Origin: Leishmania donovani
Lineage: Eukaryota; Euglenozoa; Kinetoplastea; Trypanosomatida; Trypanosomatidae
Length of the DNA: 64,000 nucleotides
Direction: 5' to 3'
NCBI RefSeq assembly: GCF_000227135.1
Contig: NC_018243.1
Location: forward strand, 612,600 to 676,599
The stretch's first letter is position 1, and each line of letters starts with the position of its first letter. The notes below the pieces were generated by a model, which ran no database searches, had not been told where the DNA came from, and was given only the letters and a program-made list of their open reading frames with translations. Positions 38,731 through 49,163 of the stretch are shown here, in pieces. Made by a program: the position numbers and the translations under genes.

Positions 38731-40809
38731 ATGCTTTTCAGCACCGGCCTGTCGCGCTGCTTCGCGTCTCTTGCGGTAGCTTCGGCCTCCAGCTTTATGC
38801 AGTCTCACCCGACGACGGAGACGGCGCTTCACACAGGGGACAAGCTGACACTATGGATCGATGACACAGCGCCGGCGGCGAGAGCGCTTGAGGAGCACAT
38901 TCAGAGTGCGGCTTACAAGGAGCTGCACCGCCCAGCTCTGACCACGTCGGCAATGGGGCTCTTCGGCGGAGAGCCTGGCTTTGAGAAGGCCCACCGCGTG
39001 TGGGTGGACCCGGACCGGCCGCACATGAAGCACATGTACAATCAAACTCCACTGGCAAAGAACCTGCGCTATACACGGTACGGCTACTTCAAGAGAGACA
39101 TGCATCTGCTGGACATTGATAAGTTGGTGCGGCATGCGCGCATGCTGCCGACACCGAACCGGTTACTGACTGACTTCCTGTACCAGCGCGTGCCGCTGCC
39201 GGACAAGAGCTGCGCGGCGATTCTGCGTTATCAGAGGGACCAGCTGACGCTTGTGGCGGATTGGCAGCGCGTGGCGAGCTTCCAATGTGCGGAGGAGATC
39301 TTTGAGCGGATGGTGGTAACGAACATTCCGCCGGTCGACGTCGGGCCCGAGACACACGCGGAGATGATCCGTTGCTGCGCTGTGTGCGGGGAGTGGGAAA
39401 AGGGCTGGGATGTGTACCTGCAGCGGGCGCGGGAGATGGAGGCGGACGCCACCGGCGACGCGGCCGACGCCTTCACGCTGACCACGTACCTGTACGACGC
39501 GGTCTTGGAGCTGTGTGTGGCGTGCCAGAAGCCGTCGCACGGCATGGCCATCATGGCGGAGGTCATTCAACGGCATCTGCGGCCGCGTCCCTCAATGCTG
39601 GCCAAGACGATGATACTGGTGTCGATGGCTGCCGAGGAACTGCAGAAGGCGCCCGCTGCGTCCAGTGCGTTTGCATCCGGCGAAACGACGGAAGCGGCAT
39701 CAGCATCATCGAGCGCATCACCGGATGCTCTGGGTGGGGTGAGCGGAGTACCGGCTACATGGGAAGCCTACACAGCTCGCGGCCTCGATACGTGGTCGCT
39801 CTATGACTTCTACTCGCTGAAGCGCAGCAGCGAGTGCGTGGAAGCCTACATGCGCATGTGCAGCATGCTGAACATGCCAACCCTCGTTCTCGAGGCACTC
39901 AGCTTTGCTGACGGCGCACAAATTCGTGTCTCGCTGGAGTGCTACCAATGGGCGCTCTACTCCATTCGCCACGTCCCTGACATGGGGGACTACATCGTCG
40001 ATGTACTTGGCCAGTTGTCGCAGCGTGGCCTGACCGCAGACTACCTCCTCTTCACCATGGCGTTTCTCGACTGTGCCACACAGGCGGATGGTGAGCTGGC
40101 GCTGGCGGTTTACGAGCAGTTCTTTCTGCATAGCGACATCAATCCCACCCCGGAGATGGCGTTGCTTTTCTTGCAGGCCTGCACAACGTGCGACAAGCCG
40201 ACAGTTCAGATGTACGCCAGCTGCGAGGTGATGATGCAGCGACTCGAGGAGGTAGGGAGCATCGTCGACAATATCCTGCCCATGTACGACCAGTGCATCG
40301 AGCTGGCGGCGCACGTTGGCGCGGTGAGCAGTGCCTACGGAAAAGTGAAGAAGCTTGTCAGCTATGGCAAGCCGCTTACGACCCGCATTCTCAACTCGCT
40401 GCTGCTCGCCAACGCACAGTCGGCGGAGGGCTCGCTGAGCATGACCTCTGACGTTATTCGGCTGTACTCCTTCTTGGGCATCCCCTTCAACGATGATACG
40501 CTGACGTGTCTGCGCATGTGCCAGGATACGCACGGCTCCTCGGCTGAGGTGGCCTCGTTTGCTGCTGCCATCGAAGCTGCGCAAGCCGCCGCGCCGTCTG
40601 GAACGCTCGGTGAAGACGCCGAGACGATGGTTGTCGAGACGCCGCCGCACCGCCTGCGTCAGCTGAAGACGAAATGGCACCTGCGACCGCGTGACACGGT
40701 ATTGCGTCGCTTCGGCCAGCACACCAAGCCGATGGGTCGTGAGGATGTGGGCAGCATGCTGGGCAGCGTCATTCCCTTTGGCCGGTCACCAGGCGAGCGA
40801 GCGGTCTAG
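38731..40809 (+). CDS. PPR-like mitochondrial protein, hypothetical
   Basis: The protein has 692 residues. The N-terminus (MLFSTGLSRCFASLAVASASSF) has basic, serine and hydrophobic residues and no acidic ones, like a mitochondrial presequence. Residues 150-640 are mostly helix pairs in the style of pentatricopeptide repeats, such as HAEMIRCCAVCGEWEKGWDVY and TTYLYDAVLELCVACQKPSHGMAIMAEV, with later repeats near 430-600. An A/S-rich linker at about 305-335 breaks the repeat array. PPR proteins bind organellar RNA, and in kinetoplastids many belong to the mitochondrial ribosome or its assembly factors; which of these applies cannot be told from sequence alone. Confidence 0.82.
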   Translation: MLFSTGLSRCFASLAVASASSFMQSHPTTETALHTGDKLTLWIDDTAPAARALEEHIQSAAYKELHRPALTTSAMGLFGGEPGFEKAHRVWVDPDRPHMKHMYNQTPLAKNLRYTRYGYFKRDMHLLDIDKLVRHARMLPTPNRLLTDFLYQRVPLPDKSCAAILRYQRDQLTLVADWQRVASFQCAEEIFERMVVTNIPPVDVGPETHAEMIRCCAVCGEWEKGWDVYLQRAREMEADATGDAADAFTLTTYLYDAVLELCVACQKPSHGMAIMAEVIQRHLRPRPSMLAKTMILVSMAAEELQKAPAASSAFASGETTEAASASSSASPDALGGVSGVPATWEAYTARGLDTWSLYDFYSLKRSSECVEAYMRMCSMLNMPTLVLEALSFADGAQIRVSLECYQWALYSIRHVPDMGDYIVDVLGQLSQRGLTADYLLFTMAFLDCATQADGELALAVYEQFFLHSDINPTPEMALLFLQACTTCDKPTVQMYASCEVMMQRLEEVGSIVDNILPMYDQCIELAAHVGAVSSAYGKVKKLVSYGKPLTTRILNSLLLANAQSAEGSLSMTSDVIRLYSFLGIPFNDDTLTCLRMCQDTHGSSAEVASFAAAIEAAQAAAPSGTLGEDAETMVVETPPHRLRQLKTKWHLRPRDTVLRRFGQHTKPMGREDVGSMLGSVIPFGRSPGERAV

Positions 40810-41756
40810 AACGGGTGAGGAGAGGGATCCTTATCGTAGTGGTGGCATGACACGTTACTGTCCTGTGCTCAACACCGGTTGTCGCAGCACACAGCGCATA
40901 GCGGGAGGAGAGGGCGACGCATATGGTGCATTGTTCTCGCCTGTCCAATGCTGCATGTGCATGCGTGTGCGCATGTGCGCTGCTCGTCCTCTTCACAGTT
41001 TCGATTTTGCGTCTCTCTCTCTCGCGCACCTTCTCCCTACCCCGCAGGCGCGCGTAGGTGCGGCGTCGATCTTTCTCCTCTCCTTATGTGCTGTGACTTG
41101 TACTTGCTAAGCCAAAGCGTTCTTCTGGATGGCGGCCACGTAACTCCATCTCATCCGAGTTGCCCTCTTCCCCCCTCTTCCACTCCCCGTCCCTCCCATA
41201 TCTGTGCAACCAGCTGCAGCACTGCCCCCCCCCCCTCTGCGCTACTCTGGTGGAATCGACGGCGGCGCCAGCGAGGGCTGGCGCAGTGTGACTCACTCGT
41301 CTCAATCAGCGCAGGAAGGGATGGGGAGGGGGGGGGGCAGCCATCGTGCTGCTTTTCCTTCCCTACCATGCCATCATGCCACACGCGCCTCGACGCGCCG
41401 TACGTCGATTCAATGGCGCATGTTTTTATCGACCTAGTGACGTGCGGGGGAGACAACGTCTTCTGCCCGACTCCTGTGAGATCGGGCATGACTCACCATG
41501 TATGTGCATGCGCGCCTCTCTGCCTGCTTCTAGCCGCGCTAGCAGCTCTTCACATACAACTTCGTCCTTCTCTCCCTTCTCTCTTGCTCACCCAACCGCC
41601 TTTTAACCAGTGCTCTGTCGCCCTCTCAGCCTTCATCTCTTTCCCTCTCGCTGAGCTATCCCTCTTTGGCCGCACTTCCTCCCTGACGGTCGTAGAGACG
41701 CTTCCGCTAGAGACGCGACCGCTACATCCAACGCCACGAGTAGGAGGAGGGGGAGG
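40810..41756. other. Intergenic DNA with homopolymer C and G runs
   Basis: A C run at about 41226-41236 and a G run at about 41327-41338 lie within strongly pyrimidine-rich plus-strand sequence. A tract ending CGGTCGTAG, with the AG at 41694-41695, is the probable acceptor of the next gene. A 348-codon ORF from 40879 across this region is UTR-like up to the real gene and uses a different frame. Confidence 0.6.
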
Positions 41757-42782
41757 ATGCTACGCTGGGACTGGCCGCAGACGTGGAGCCTGGAGAACAG
41801 AGAGGCGATCCGGGTTGCCCTCGAGACGTCCATTCGGGGTGCGATGGCGAAGGGGGAGAGCAAAGTGGTCCGCGGCCTCGTTCATGTGGAGCTGCCGGAG
41901 ATTGGGAGCACACCACCGCAGGTGATGCTGACGGGCATCCGCGAGCTGTCGCTGGAGCACACGGCGCTCATGGTAAAGGTGCGCTACGACGGCGAGTTCA
42001 CCCTCAAGCTGCGCGGGCTGCAGGTGAACGTTGACACCGTCGGCGCTAACTCGGCGCTGAGCAGCGACCTCAGTCTCGCAATGCCCTTCTACTGTCCTCT
42101 GGAGATGACTCTGAGCGACATCCACGTGGACGGGGTCGCCTCCATAGAGGTGTTCCAGGAGATCGAGGATTTGGCAAACAGCGAGGGCGCGGCACTGCTG
42201 AGTCCGGACTCCACGATGGGACTTACCGGCACGCCGCGCACCGACGAGGTGGAGTCGCTCTCATCGCTCTGCCGAGTGCCGCGCAGTGCACGTTCGTATA
42301 TCCTCTCAGCGGCCCAGTCGAGCACGGGCCGCAGCGCACGCTCTGGCGGGTACCCAAGCTCTGGCTACGGCGTGCTGCTCGGTGCTGGCGGACGGCGAGC
42401 GATGCGTCCGCCAGAGCTGGCTCAGGGTGGCCACGCACCGGCTGCTCCTCCCCCCCTCACGTCCCCACATGGCAACTCTGTTGCGACGACAGATGCCTCG
42501 GTGACGGGCAGCAGCGGCACTCATACCAGCACAGGCCTCTCGATGGCGCCGAGCCAGCCGCGGCATTCTCTCATCGACTTGGCGAGCAAGCGCGCCATCG
42601 TGAAGAAGCGCCGCATCAAGGTACAGCTCTTCGGTGACCCCATCAAGCGCTACAAGGTGGAGTCGAACCTTGTGGCGGTGCCGGGGGCCGGGAAGAAGGT
42701 GGAGGAGCACATTCAGGACATGCTCGAACCTCTCATCGAGCGCCTCATGGCAGAAGGCGTCACGATCGAGCTCACGCCGTGA
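41757..42782 (+). CDS. SMP-domain protein, Mdm12-like candidate
   Basis: The protein has 341 residues. The N-terminal half (about 1-150) begins LRWDWPQTW, then a helix and a run of strands: VHVELPEIGSTPPQVMLTGI, a VKVRYDGEFTLKL hairpin and MPFYCPLEMTLSDIHVDG. The order helix, the 'lG-pP-i-I' segment and the later 'l-I-g' strands is that of the Mdm12/SMP lipid-transfer fold. A serine/glycine-rich insert (about 175-275) interrupts it, as in yeast Mdm12. Then come KVQLFGDPIKRYKVESNL and an amphipathic VEEHIQDMLEPLIERLM helix near the C-terminus. SMP proteins carry lipids between ER and mitochondria or other membranes. There is no membrane helix, which fits Mdm12 rather than Mmm1. Only structure prediction could confirm the call. 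Confidence 0.75.
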   Translation: MLRWDWPQTWSLENREAIRVALETSIRGAMAKGESKVVRGLVHVELPEIGSTPPQVMLTGIRELSLEHTALMVKVRYDGEFTLKLRGLQVNVDTVGANSALSSDLSLAMPFYCPLEMTLSDIHVDGVASIEVFQEIEDLANSEGAALLSPDSTMGLTGTPRTDEVESLSSLCRVPRSARSYILSAAQSSTGRSARSGGYPSSGYGVLLGAGGRRAMRPPELAQGGHAPAAPPPLTSPHGNSVATTDASVTGSSGTHTSTGLSMAPSQPRHSLIDLASKRAIVKKRRIKVQLFGDPIKRYKVESNLVAVPGAGKKVEEHIQDMLEPLIERLMAEGVTIELTP

Positions 42783-43995
42783 ACGCGTAGGCGTGCGTGC
42801 CGTGAGTCGGTGTGCCGGTGCACGTGCCAAGGCCGTGCTTCAGCGCCGTGGGCCATGCGGCACGGTTGGCCACCCTCTTCTCGTTCCTCTCTCTGCTCTC
42901 TGCTCTCTGCTCTTACTGGAACCCAGCTGGAAATGCTGTGTTGCGTGGGCGGCAGGACAAGGTACCGTAGTGCGACGCAGCCCCCCTTCCCAGGCACCTC
43001 TCCCCTCCTCCTTGGCCCTTGCTGTCGGTCTGTCTGCGTTGTTGTGTCGCTCCCTCCTCAAACCCCGGAGATTCTCTCTGTTCCTCTTCCACTGTAAGCG
43101 TGTCTCTCTGTCTCTCCGGCCTGACGCCCTCCCACGCCGGAGGCGCGGGTGGCAGAGAAGCGACACCCAACTCGGGGTACTTCTTTGGAGATGCACGCGT
43201 CCTTGCCATCAGGCGTACTCTTCCCGCTTGCATCCTCCAGGTGTGCCGTCGGACGATGGCGGCGAAATCGTCGTGGACGAACAAGACGCGGGCGATAGGA
43301 GCAGCCGCGAAGGAGTGGGGAATGAGACTCGTGGTGACGATGCGCTCATTGCATCTCCCTCCCCTTCTATCGTTTCCTCTCTCGCCGTCCCTCTGCTCCG
43401 TCGCTGCAAAAGGAACCAAGGAGAGAGATACGCATCGAGCGGCCTTCACGTGGGCCGTCTTGCATCACCTGCCACTCGCGCGCGACATGATCGTTCAAGA
43501 ACGCCTCTCTGCCTTCACCTCTCTCTCGCCACCTCCGGGTTTCACTACCCCGTTCTTCGCTGCCGCCACTGACGCCCACAAGAAGGCGAAGCGGCGCGCT
43601 CTCCAACACCGTGCAAGGCGCCCACAGCGTGCCGCGGGTCCCGAAGTCGATGTTAGGGTGCTGCAGGCCATCTTCTTTTTTCCTCACTACGACTCTTGCC
43701 GTCATGGCGGCTGCGGCACATACTCTTCTCTCTCATTTTTGCCCCTCTGCACACACGCGCACATACATACACACACGCACGCACGCTTGCAGGCCTTCGT
43801 TGCTTCTCGCAGTCTCCTTGCAAATCCTTCCTCTGCCACGGCACCCGCCCAGCACACACGGCACACGCGTGCACCCACGCACAAGGCCACGCCGTGTTCG
43901 GCGTAGCCACGATCCAGCCGTGTCGCCCACCCCTCACGCCCTCTCTCTCACAGGCGCACAATAGCGTGTTTTGCTTTCATTGGATTGCAACAGCC
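42783..43995. other. Intergenic DNA
   Basis: Strongly C/T-rich plus strand with CA runs at 43750-43790. A tract at 43926-43950 ends in CTCACAG (AG at 43952-43953), 43 nt before the kinesin ATG. ORFs of 312 and 295 codons here are UTR translations rich in S, P, L, C and R. Confidence 0.65.
43926..43953 (+). promoter_or_regulatory. Predicted trans-splice acceptor for the kinesin gene
   Basis: CCCTCACGCCCTCTCTCTCACAG with the AG at 43952-43953. It removes the first ~85 codons of the longer open frame, supporting the ATG at 43996. Confidence 0.6.
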
Positions 43996-46900
43996 ATGAC
44001 AGACGGCGGCGATTATGAGACGGCGCGAGTGATGGTCTCAGTGCGCGTGCGACCGAAGCTTGCACATCCGCTGACCCCCCTCCAGCAGAGTGAGCGCTAC
44101 GAGAAGGTCGTTTGCATCCCCTCCTCTGACAAGTCGCTGCGACTCGCCGACTGTCGTGCGAAGAAAGGCACTCGCGACCTCCACTTCGCCTACGACCACG
44201 TATTCGACATGGACGCGACGCAGGAGGACGTGTACGAGGCCGCCGTGCTCGACTGCGTGGACAGTGTCCTGGCCGGCACGAACGCTTCCATTCTCACATA
44301 TGGGCAGACCGGCAGCGGAAAGACGTTCACGGTGCTGGGAAAGACGGCCGTCGTGCACGACAGTGGGAAGGACTTGCACGCCGTTGGCTCCGACACGGGC
44401 TTGCTCTTACGCTCTATTCAAGACATGCTGATCTTCGCTGAGCGCATGCGCGCCAAGTGTGAGCGCCACGTTGTGCTCGGCATGACCGCCCTTGAAATCT
44501 ACATGGACGAGATCCGTGACTTGTTGCGCGAGGGAGTGGCTGGCCGGCCGCTGCAGCCCATCATGACGCGTGGCGTTCTGCATCTGCCGCACCTCACGCA
44601 TGTGCCGCTGCGCACGCTACAGGACGCGTTCCACGTGTACGAGAGAGCAGCGGCGCGCCGAGTGCAGAGGGTGACTTCTGCGAACGACACTTCCTCTCGC
44701 TCGCACGCTTTCTTCACGATCGAGGTGTTTCAGGCCCCCATTACGCCCGACCACCCATCTCCGCCCACCCTGGCTGAGTGCTGCGCGCTGCGGGAGGCAC
44801 GATGTGCCGCATCGATTGCAGCGGAGCAGAAGCAGAGAGGGCCTCAGCTACTGCGCAGTGAGTGTTTTGAGGGTGCCGCGAACGCGCTGCTTGGCACACG
44901 CTCCGCACCTGTCATGTACAGCACACTGACGGTGGCGGACCTTGCAGGCAGTGAGAAGGCGAAGCACGCTGAGGTGCGCGGAACAGGTTTCGACGAACTG
45001 CGACACATCAACGCTTCCCTCACCGCACTCGGCAACGTTGTTCACCACCTCTACCACGGTACGCCGCACATTCCATACCGTGACAGCAAGCTCACAATGA
45101 TGCTGCGCGACACGTTTGCGGCTCCCCGTGCGCAGGTGGCACTCTTCGTGAATGTGAGCCCGACAGCTGTGACGTGTGAGGAGACGCTCTCGTCACTCTA
45201 CTTTGCTGACAAGATAAAGAGCATGAGGGTGCTTGGCACCGGCGCCGAGTCGCCACAGCATGCCGCACTCCAGTCAGCGTACTTGGAGTCCATTTACGTC
45301 CACGACGCTCTCCTCGCTGAGGCACGCATCGTTCAGGTTCAACAAGAGCACGCGACGGGGCTTCTGCAGCTCGCGGCGGCGTCAACGCCGCGACACCCTC
45401 TGTTCCAGCTACCTTTTCACACGCCCCTGGCCAACGGCACGGACAAGACAACCCGAATGCAAGTTTTGTGCACGCGCCTAAGGGAACGGCTGGCGCATGA
45501 AGAGAGCCCCGAGGCTCGCATGCGCAACTTCCTCGAGACGCGACGGAGAGAGCTCTTGAGGGACATGCTGAGGCAGTATAGTCGACGCCGCGCTGAGGTG
45601 CAAACGCAAATCACCACCGCTGATGAGGCGGGCCTCGATCTACGCGCCCAACTGTCTCGTGATGAGTCTGCCATGCGCCAGCTTCTCAGCAAGGTGGAGG
45701 AGGCTGCTGCGGCCGTCACGGCAACACGGCAGGAGCTGATAAAAGTCAAAAATATGCGATTAGGGGAGCTGCAGCGCTTGCGCGACTTCGAGGAGGCGCC
45801 GAACGAGGGTGAAGGGGGCATCGTAGACGCGCACGCAGCCCATGCCGACGATGAGGCGAGTCTGGCCGCCTTTGAGCAAGAAAGGGCTACATACAAGAAG
45901 GCGCTGGAGCTGGCGCAGCTTCTTCTCACGCTCGTGGGACTCATGGCTCCTGGATCTACTCCTTCACCATCTGCGCACACAGACGGTGAGCCGGCTGCTG
46001 GTCATGGTCGACGGAACACCACCTCCCGCAGTTGCAGAGACGCCACATCCACCACGGCGTCTTCCACCCCTTCCAAGCCTGCTTCTACCGAGGCGTGGCT
46101 GCGAGGCGCTGTACTGGCGATGGCAGGCAACGCTGTTGTGCAGTCTTCAAGGAAACACCCGAGGCAGCAACGGCAGCAGGAGAAACTCCAGCCGATTTCT
46201 CTACCGCAGCCGTTTCGCATCGTCAGCAACTTCACCAACGTCAGTGGAGATCCACAGCCTCTTCCCAAGTACTGGAGCGTGTGTCACAGGTGCGAGGAGA
46301 CGGGGAAGGTAGAGGCGGATGCCAACGCCGGCGCTGTTGCCCCCGATGCGATTGGGAAGGGCACCAGCCGCAGGCCCCGCCACCTCTCTTCCTTCGACGA
46401 CCCTGCGCTTCTGACACGGGTGACCGCTTACATGGACATGGGCGCCTCTCTCACGAAGCTCGACCGCTATGGTCGCCCACACGCGCGTTGGTTTTACCTC
46501 TCACAGAGAAACAACCGTCTGCTGTTGTGTTGGGATGAGTCGCATCGTGGGCCGGGGCTAATGGGCGGTGGCCGTGTGTACTTGGATGAGGTGGTGAAGA
46601 TCACGTTGGGGCGCTCCTCGCCTGCCTTTCGTAAGTACTCCACCCACGAGCGCAAGAGCGAAGTTGGTGACTTCTGTACTTCCTTCACTCTCGCCTATCG
46701 AACCCGCGCACGTAGGCGGCACTTGAAGTTTGTTGATGTCATGTGCCGTGATCGGGTAGAGGTGGAGACGTGGGTTGTTGGCCTCGCTCAATTGGCCGGC
46801 GTCTTCCCGTGCTTCGAAGGCGCGCGCCAACCCATCGGGCCGGAGGATGGATACGAGGAAGAGGCAGCGGTCACGGGCAGCGCCGCCGCCGCCAACGCCG

Positions 46901-47244
46901 ATGCCGCGGCAGCCAAAGAGGCGCAGAAGGAGCTCTCTGCCGTCGAGACGGTGCTGTGCCGTAGCTGGCACATTCCTGCTCAAACGATGCTGCACACTCG
47001 GCGAGAGATCGAGACACGTCGACAGCGCCACCAGTCTGGCCGGCTGCGCCTGAGCCCTGGTGAGCTGCGCGAACGGACGGGGCTCGACATCTTCAGAGCC
47101 AGTGCGTTGTGGCTGCACTTCAACCGGGAAGGCAGTGTGGTAAATCCGTTCAAGGAGCTGCACTGCTACGTATCTGATCGGGTTCCGTCGTCGGTGCCGG
47201 CTTCTGGATCGCTTCCTCGAGCGATGCCCGGCTGCATTGCCTGA
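43996..47244 (+). CDS. Kinesin with C-terminal PH-like domain
   Basis: The protein has 1082 residues. The N-terminal motor (about 10-420) has the P-loop GQTGSGKT at 103-110, switch I NDTSSRSHAFF near 232-242 and switch II VADLAGSEK from V313. About 65 residues lie between the switch I strand and switch II, a large insertion compared with conventional kinesins. Residues 490-640 are coiled coil. Residues 830-935 (ARWFYLSQRNNRLLLCW, then FTLAYRTRARRRHLKF and VETWVVGLAQLAG) match the plant-type PH fold, ending in the typical W-containing helix. An open frame of 100 codons upstream is leader. The motor walks on microtubules; the PH-like tail may bind phosphoinositide membranes or act as a protein contact. 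The kinesin family within the trypanosomatid set is not assigned. Confidence 0.92.
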   Translation: MTDGGDYETARVMVSVRVRPKLAHPLTPLQQSERYEKVVCIPSSDKSLRLADCRAKKGTRDLHFAYDHVFDMDATQEDVYEAAVLDCVDSVLAGTNASILTYGQTGSGKTFTVLGKTAVVHDSGKDLHAVGSDTGLLLRSIQDMLIFAERMRAKCERHVVLGMTALEIYMDEIRDLLREGVAGRPLQPIMTRGVLHLPHLTHVPLRTLQDAFHVYERAAARRVQRVTSANDTSSRSHAFFTIEVFQAPITPDHPSPPTLAECCALREARCAASIAAEQKQRGPQLLRSECFEGAANALLGTRSAPVMYSTLTVADLAGSEKAKHAEVRGTGFDELRHINASLTALGNVVHHLYHGTPHIPYRDSKLTMMLRDTFAAPRAQVALFVNVSPTAVTCEETLSSLYFADKIKSMRVLGTGAESPQHAALQSAYLESIYVHDALLAEARIVQVQQEHATGLLQLAAASTPRHPLFQLPFHTPLANGTDKTTRMQVLCTRLRERLAHEESPEARMRNFLETRRRELLRDMLRQYSRRRAEVQTQITTADEAGLDLRAQLSRDESAMRQLLSKVEEAAAAVTATRQELIKVKNMRLGELQRLRDFEEAPNEGEGGIVDAHAAHADDEASLAAFEQERATYKKALELAQLLLTLVGLMAPGSTPSPSAHTDGEPAAGHGRRNTTSRSCRDATSTTASSTPSKPASTEAWLRGAVLAMAGNAVVQSSRKHPRQQRQQEKLQPISLPQPFRIVSNFTNVSGDPQPLPKYWSVCHRCEETGKVEADANAGAVAPDAIGKGTSRRPRHLSSFDDPALLTRVTAYMDMGASLTKLDRYGRPHARWFYLSQRNNRLLLCWDESHRGPGLMGGGRVYLDEVVKITLGRSSPAFRKYSTHERKSEVGDFCTSFTLAYRTRARRRHLKFVDVMCRDRVEVETWVVGLAQLAGVFPCFEGARQPIGPEDGYEEEAAVTGSAAAANADAAAAKEAQKELSAVETVLCRSWHIPAQTMLHTRREIETRRQRHQSGRLRLSPGELRERTGLDIFRASALWLHFNREGSVVNPFKELHCYVSDRVPSSVPASGSLPRAMPGCIA

Positions 47245-49163
47245 CAGCTGTCAGCGCCGCCCGAAAAGGTTCTGTGCGAGCACTGCGTCGACAGTTGAGG
47301 AGTGAGGATGGGACGAGGAGCGGCATCCATGTTGTCCTTCTCAGCCCGTCGTTGGCATCTCAGAGCGAAACCTCTGCTTGTACCTCAGCAAGCCTTCCTT
47401 CCACCCGACGTATTGCTTTCCCGCGTAGATGGCAACGGACAGCGGTGGGGGGAGGTTGGTGGTGGAGGAGCGTTTGAGTGTACCGTGATTGGACGCGATG
47501 CCCACGTGTGCGTGTACATACATGTGTCTGTGTGTGTGTGCACGTGGTGGTGCTGTGCGCGTGTCGTCCTCATTTCTCCCGCCTTTTTGTTTTCACCTTT
47601 GCTAGATGCATAAAAGCCCCCGCTTGGCATCAGGGTGGTGCCGCCTTGTGTGTGTGTGTCCCGTTTATCATGTCCCATTAGAAACTGTTGCGGCACATCC
47701 ACCCCCACTTACACGGCTTCGTGTATATGTGTGCTGTGCATAGAGTAGAATGAGCTCTCCCTGTTGATGGAAGTGCTCCGTGCCTCGATACATGCCTCAG
47801 AGTGTGCGCGTAGGTGTGCGTATCGATGAGCCTGTTGGTTGTTTTGACTTTTGTTTGTGTGCTACCACGGAGGAGGGGGAGGGGGTTTCTCTGTCGTGCA
47901 CGGCACGCACCACCGCACCCCGCTGTCTCGCAGTGGCCCTCTTCTGCTCTTCTGCTCTTCTGCGATGGGCGCGTTTATGCGCCGCAGGGGTGCTGCCACG
48001 CCGCAGGGGACCGAGAGCGGCGCCATCGACACAGGAAACCCCCGAAGTCAGAGCCTAAGGCGCAATGGCGTTGGTGGTGAAGACAAGAGGATGCCTTTGT
48101 GTTGTGACGTTGTTTTGCTGTGTGTTCTTTTCCCACCCCAGCAGCTGAAACTGGTTGTCACTTCCCTCTTCCCCGCCTTTTCTTCTGCGTTCGATCTGAA
48201 ATGCTGAGGCTGCCGCGCAGAGCAGTAGCAGCGATGCTGTTCTCACTTCCCGCGACGGGCACGCACGCGCGTTCATGGACCCTTGTAGCAGAGGGTCTGT
48301 CCTCATCGTCTCAGTATCCTTATCTTGTGTTTCCACTATTTAGACCTTGGCGTTGAGGTCGCTTCTCACGTTTGGGTCTCCCTTCATATATGTTGTGTTT
48401 CAGGTGAGGGGAGTGCCACCTCCCCCCTTCTCCACCCCCTCACACTCTCTTGTCCTTTCACGGTGCCAAGCGCCGCGGGCGACATGAAGGCGCCGCATCT
48501 TTTCTGCCCTTGCGCTCTTTCTCACCTTGTTTTTCCACCACTTAGTGACAAGAGAGGCACAGCAAGCAATCTTGAAAAGGCTGATGCGCGCGTTCAAGCC
48601 TTTCCGCGCTTGCGAGCTCAACGACACAGAACAGACACGTTCTCACGCTTTTGCGAGGTACCCGCTCTGCCGCTGCCGCACCTCAACAACTCCCACAGAC
48701 TCCTTTGGAACTGACCCTCGTCTCCTTGCTTGACTCGGAGATAAGTTCGAGGGGGGTACCGGGACCACTGAACCCTCGCCCTCCTCCTCCGTTTCAGAGC
48801 AGAGAGCCTTTGCTCGCTCGAGCCCTTTTCTTTCAACTCGACTCGCAACGCACGCCCACCCTTCTCCCTCTTCACTTCTCTTTGCGCTGCACGCATGCGC
48901 GGCTGCGTCGAGCGTCAAGTGCTCACGAGCCGCGGCACGCCACGCATAGGGCCACGCCGTTGCATCCACGATAAGCTCACTTGCGTGTGCACGCCCCTGC
49001 GTGCACACCGAGGGCGAGTGCGGAACCCTATCGGCCTGCCCCTTTCTCCCCTGGTTCACCTGCAGCGGTGCACGAAACAAAACGAGCACGAGACACCACG
49101 CACAGCTGCAACCACCCATCCACTACACACACACACACACATTTCTCTTCCAATATATATATT
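47245..49163. other. Long intergenic region, no gene recognised
   Basis: 1.9 kb of C/T-rich sequence with TG runs at 47527-47540 and 47645-47660, a CA run at 49123-49140, and ATATATATAT directly before the U1-70K ATG. The tract CCCCTTTCTCCCCTGGTTCACCTGCAG, AG at 49064-49065, is the likely U1-70K acceptor. Confidence 0.6.

Noticed and set aside
39718..40722. 334-codon minus-strand ORF
   Set aside because: Shadow frame of the PPR-like gene; direction opposes the whole plus-strand array.
40879..41925. 348-codon plus-strand ORF upstream of the SMP-like gene
   Set aside because: UTR-like composition (C, S, L, P). It overlaps the start of the real gene in another frame, and a splice acceptor at 41694 lies inside it.
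42634..43906. 312- and 295-codon plus-strand ORFs between the SMP-like gene and kinesin
   Set aside because: Low-complexity translations of pyrimidine-rich intergenic DNA, with no acceptor-ATG arrangement.
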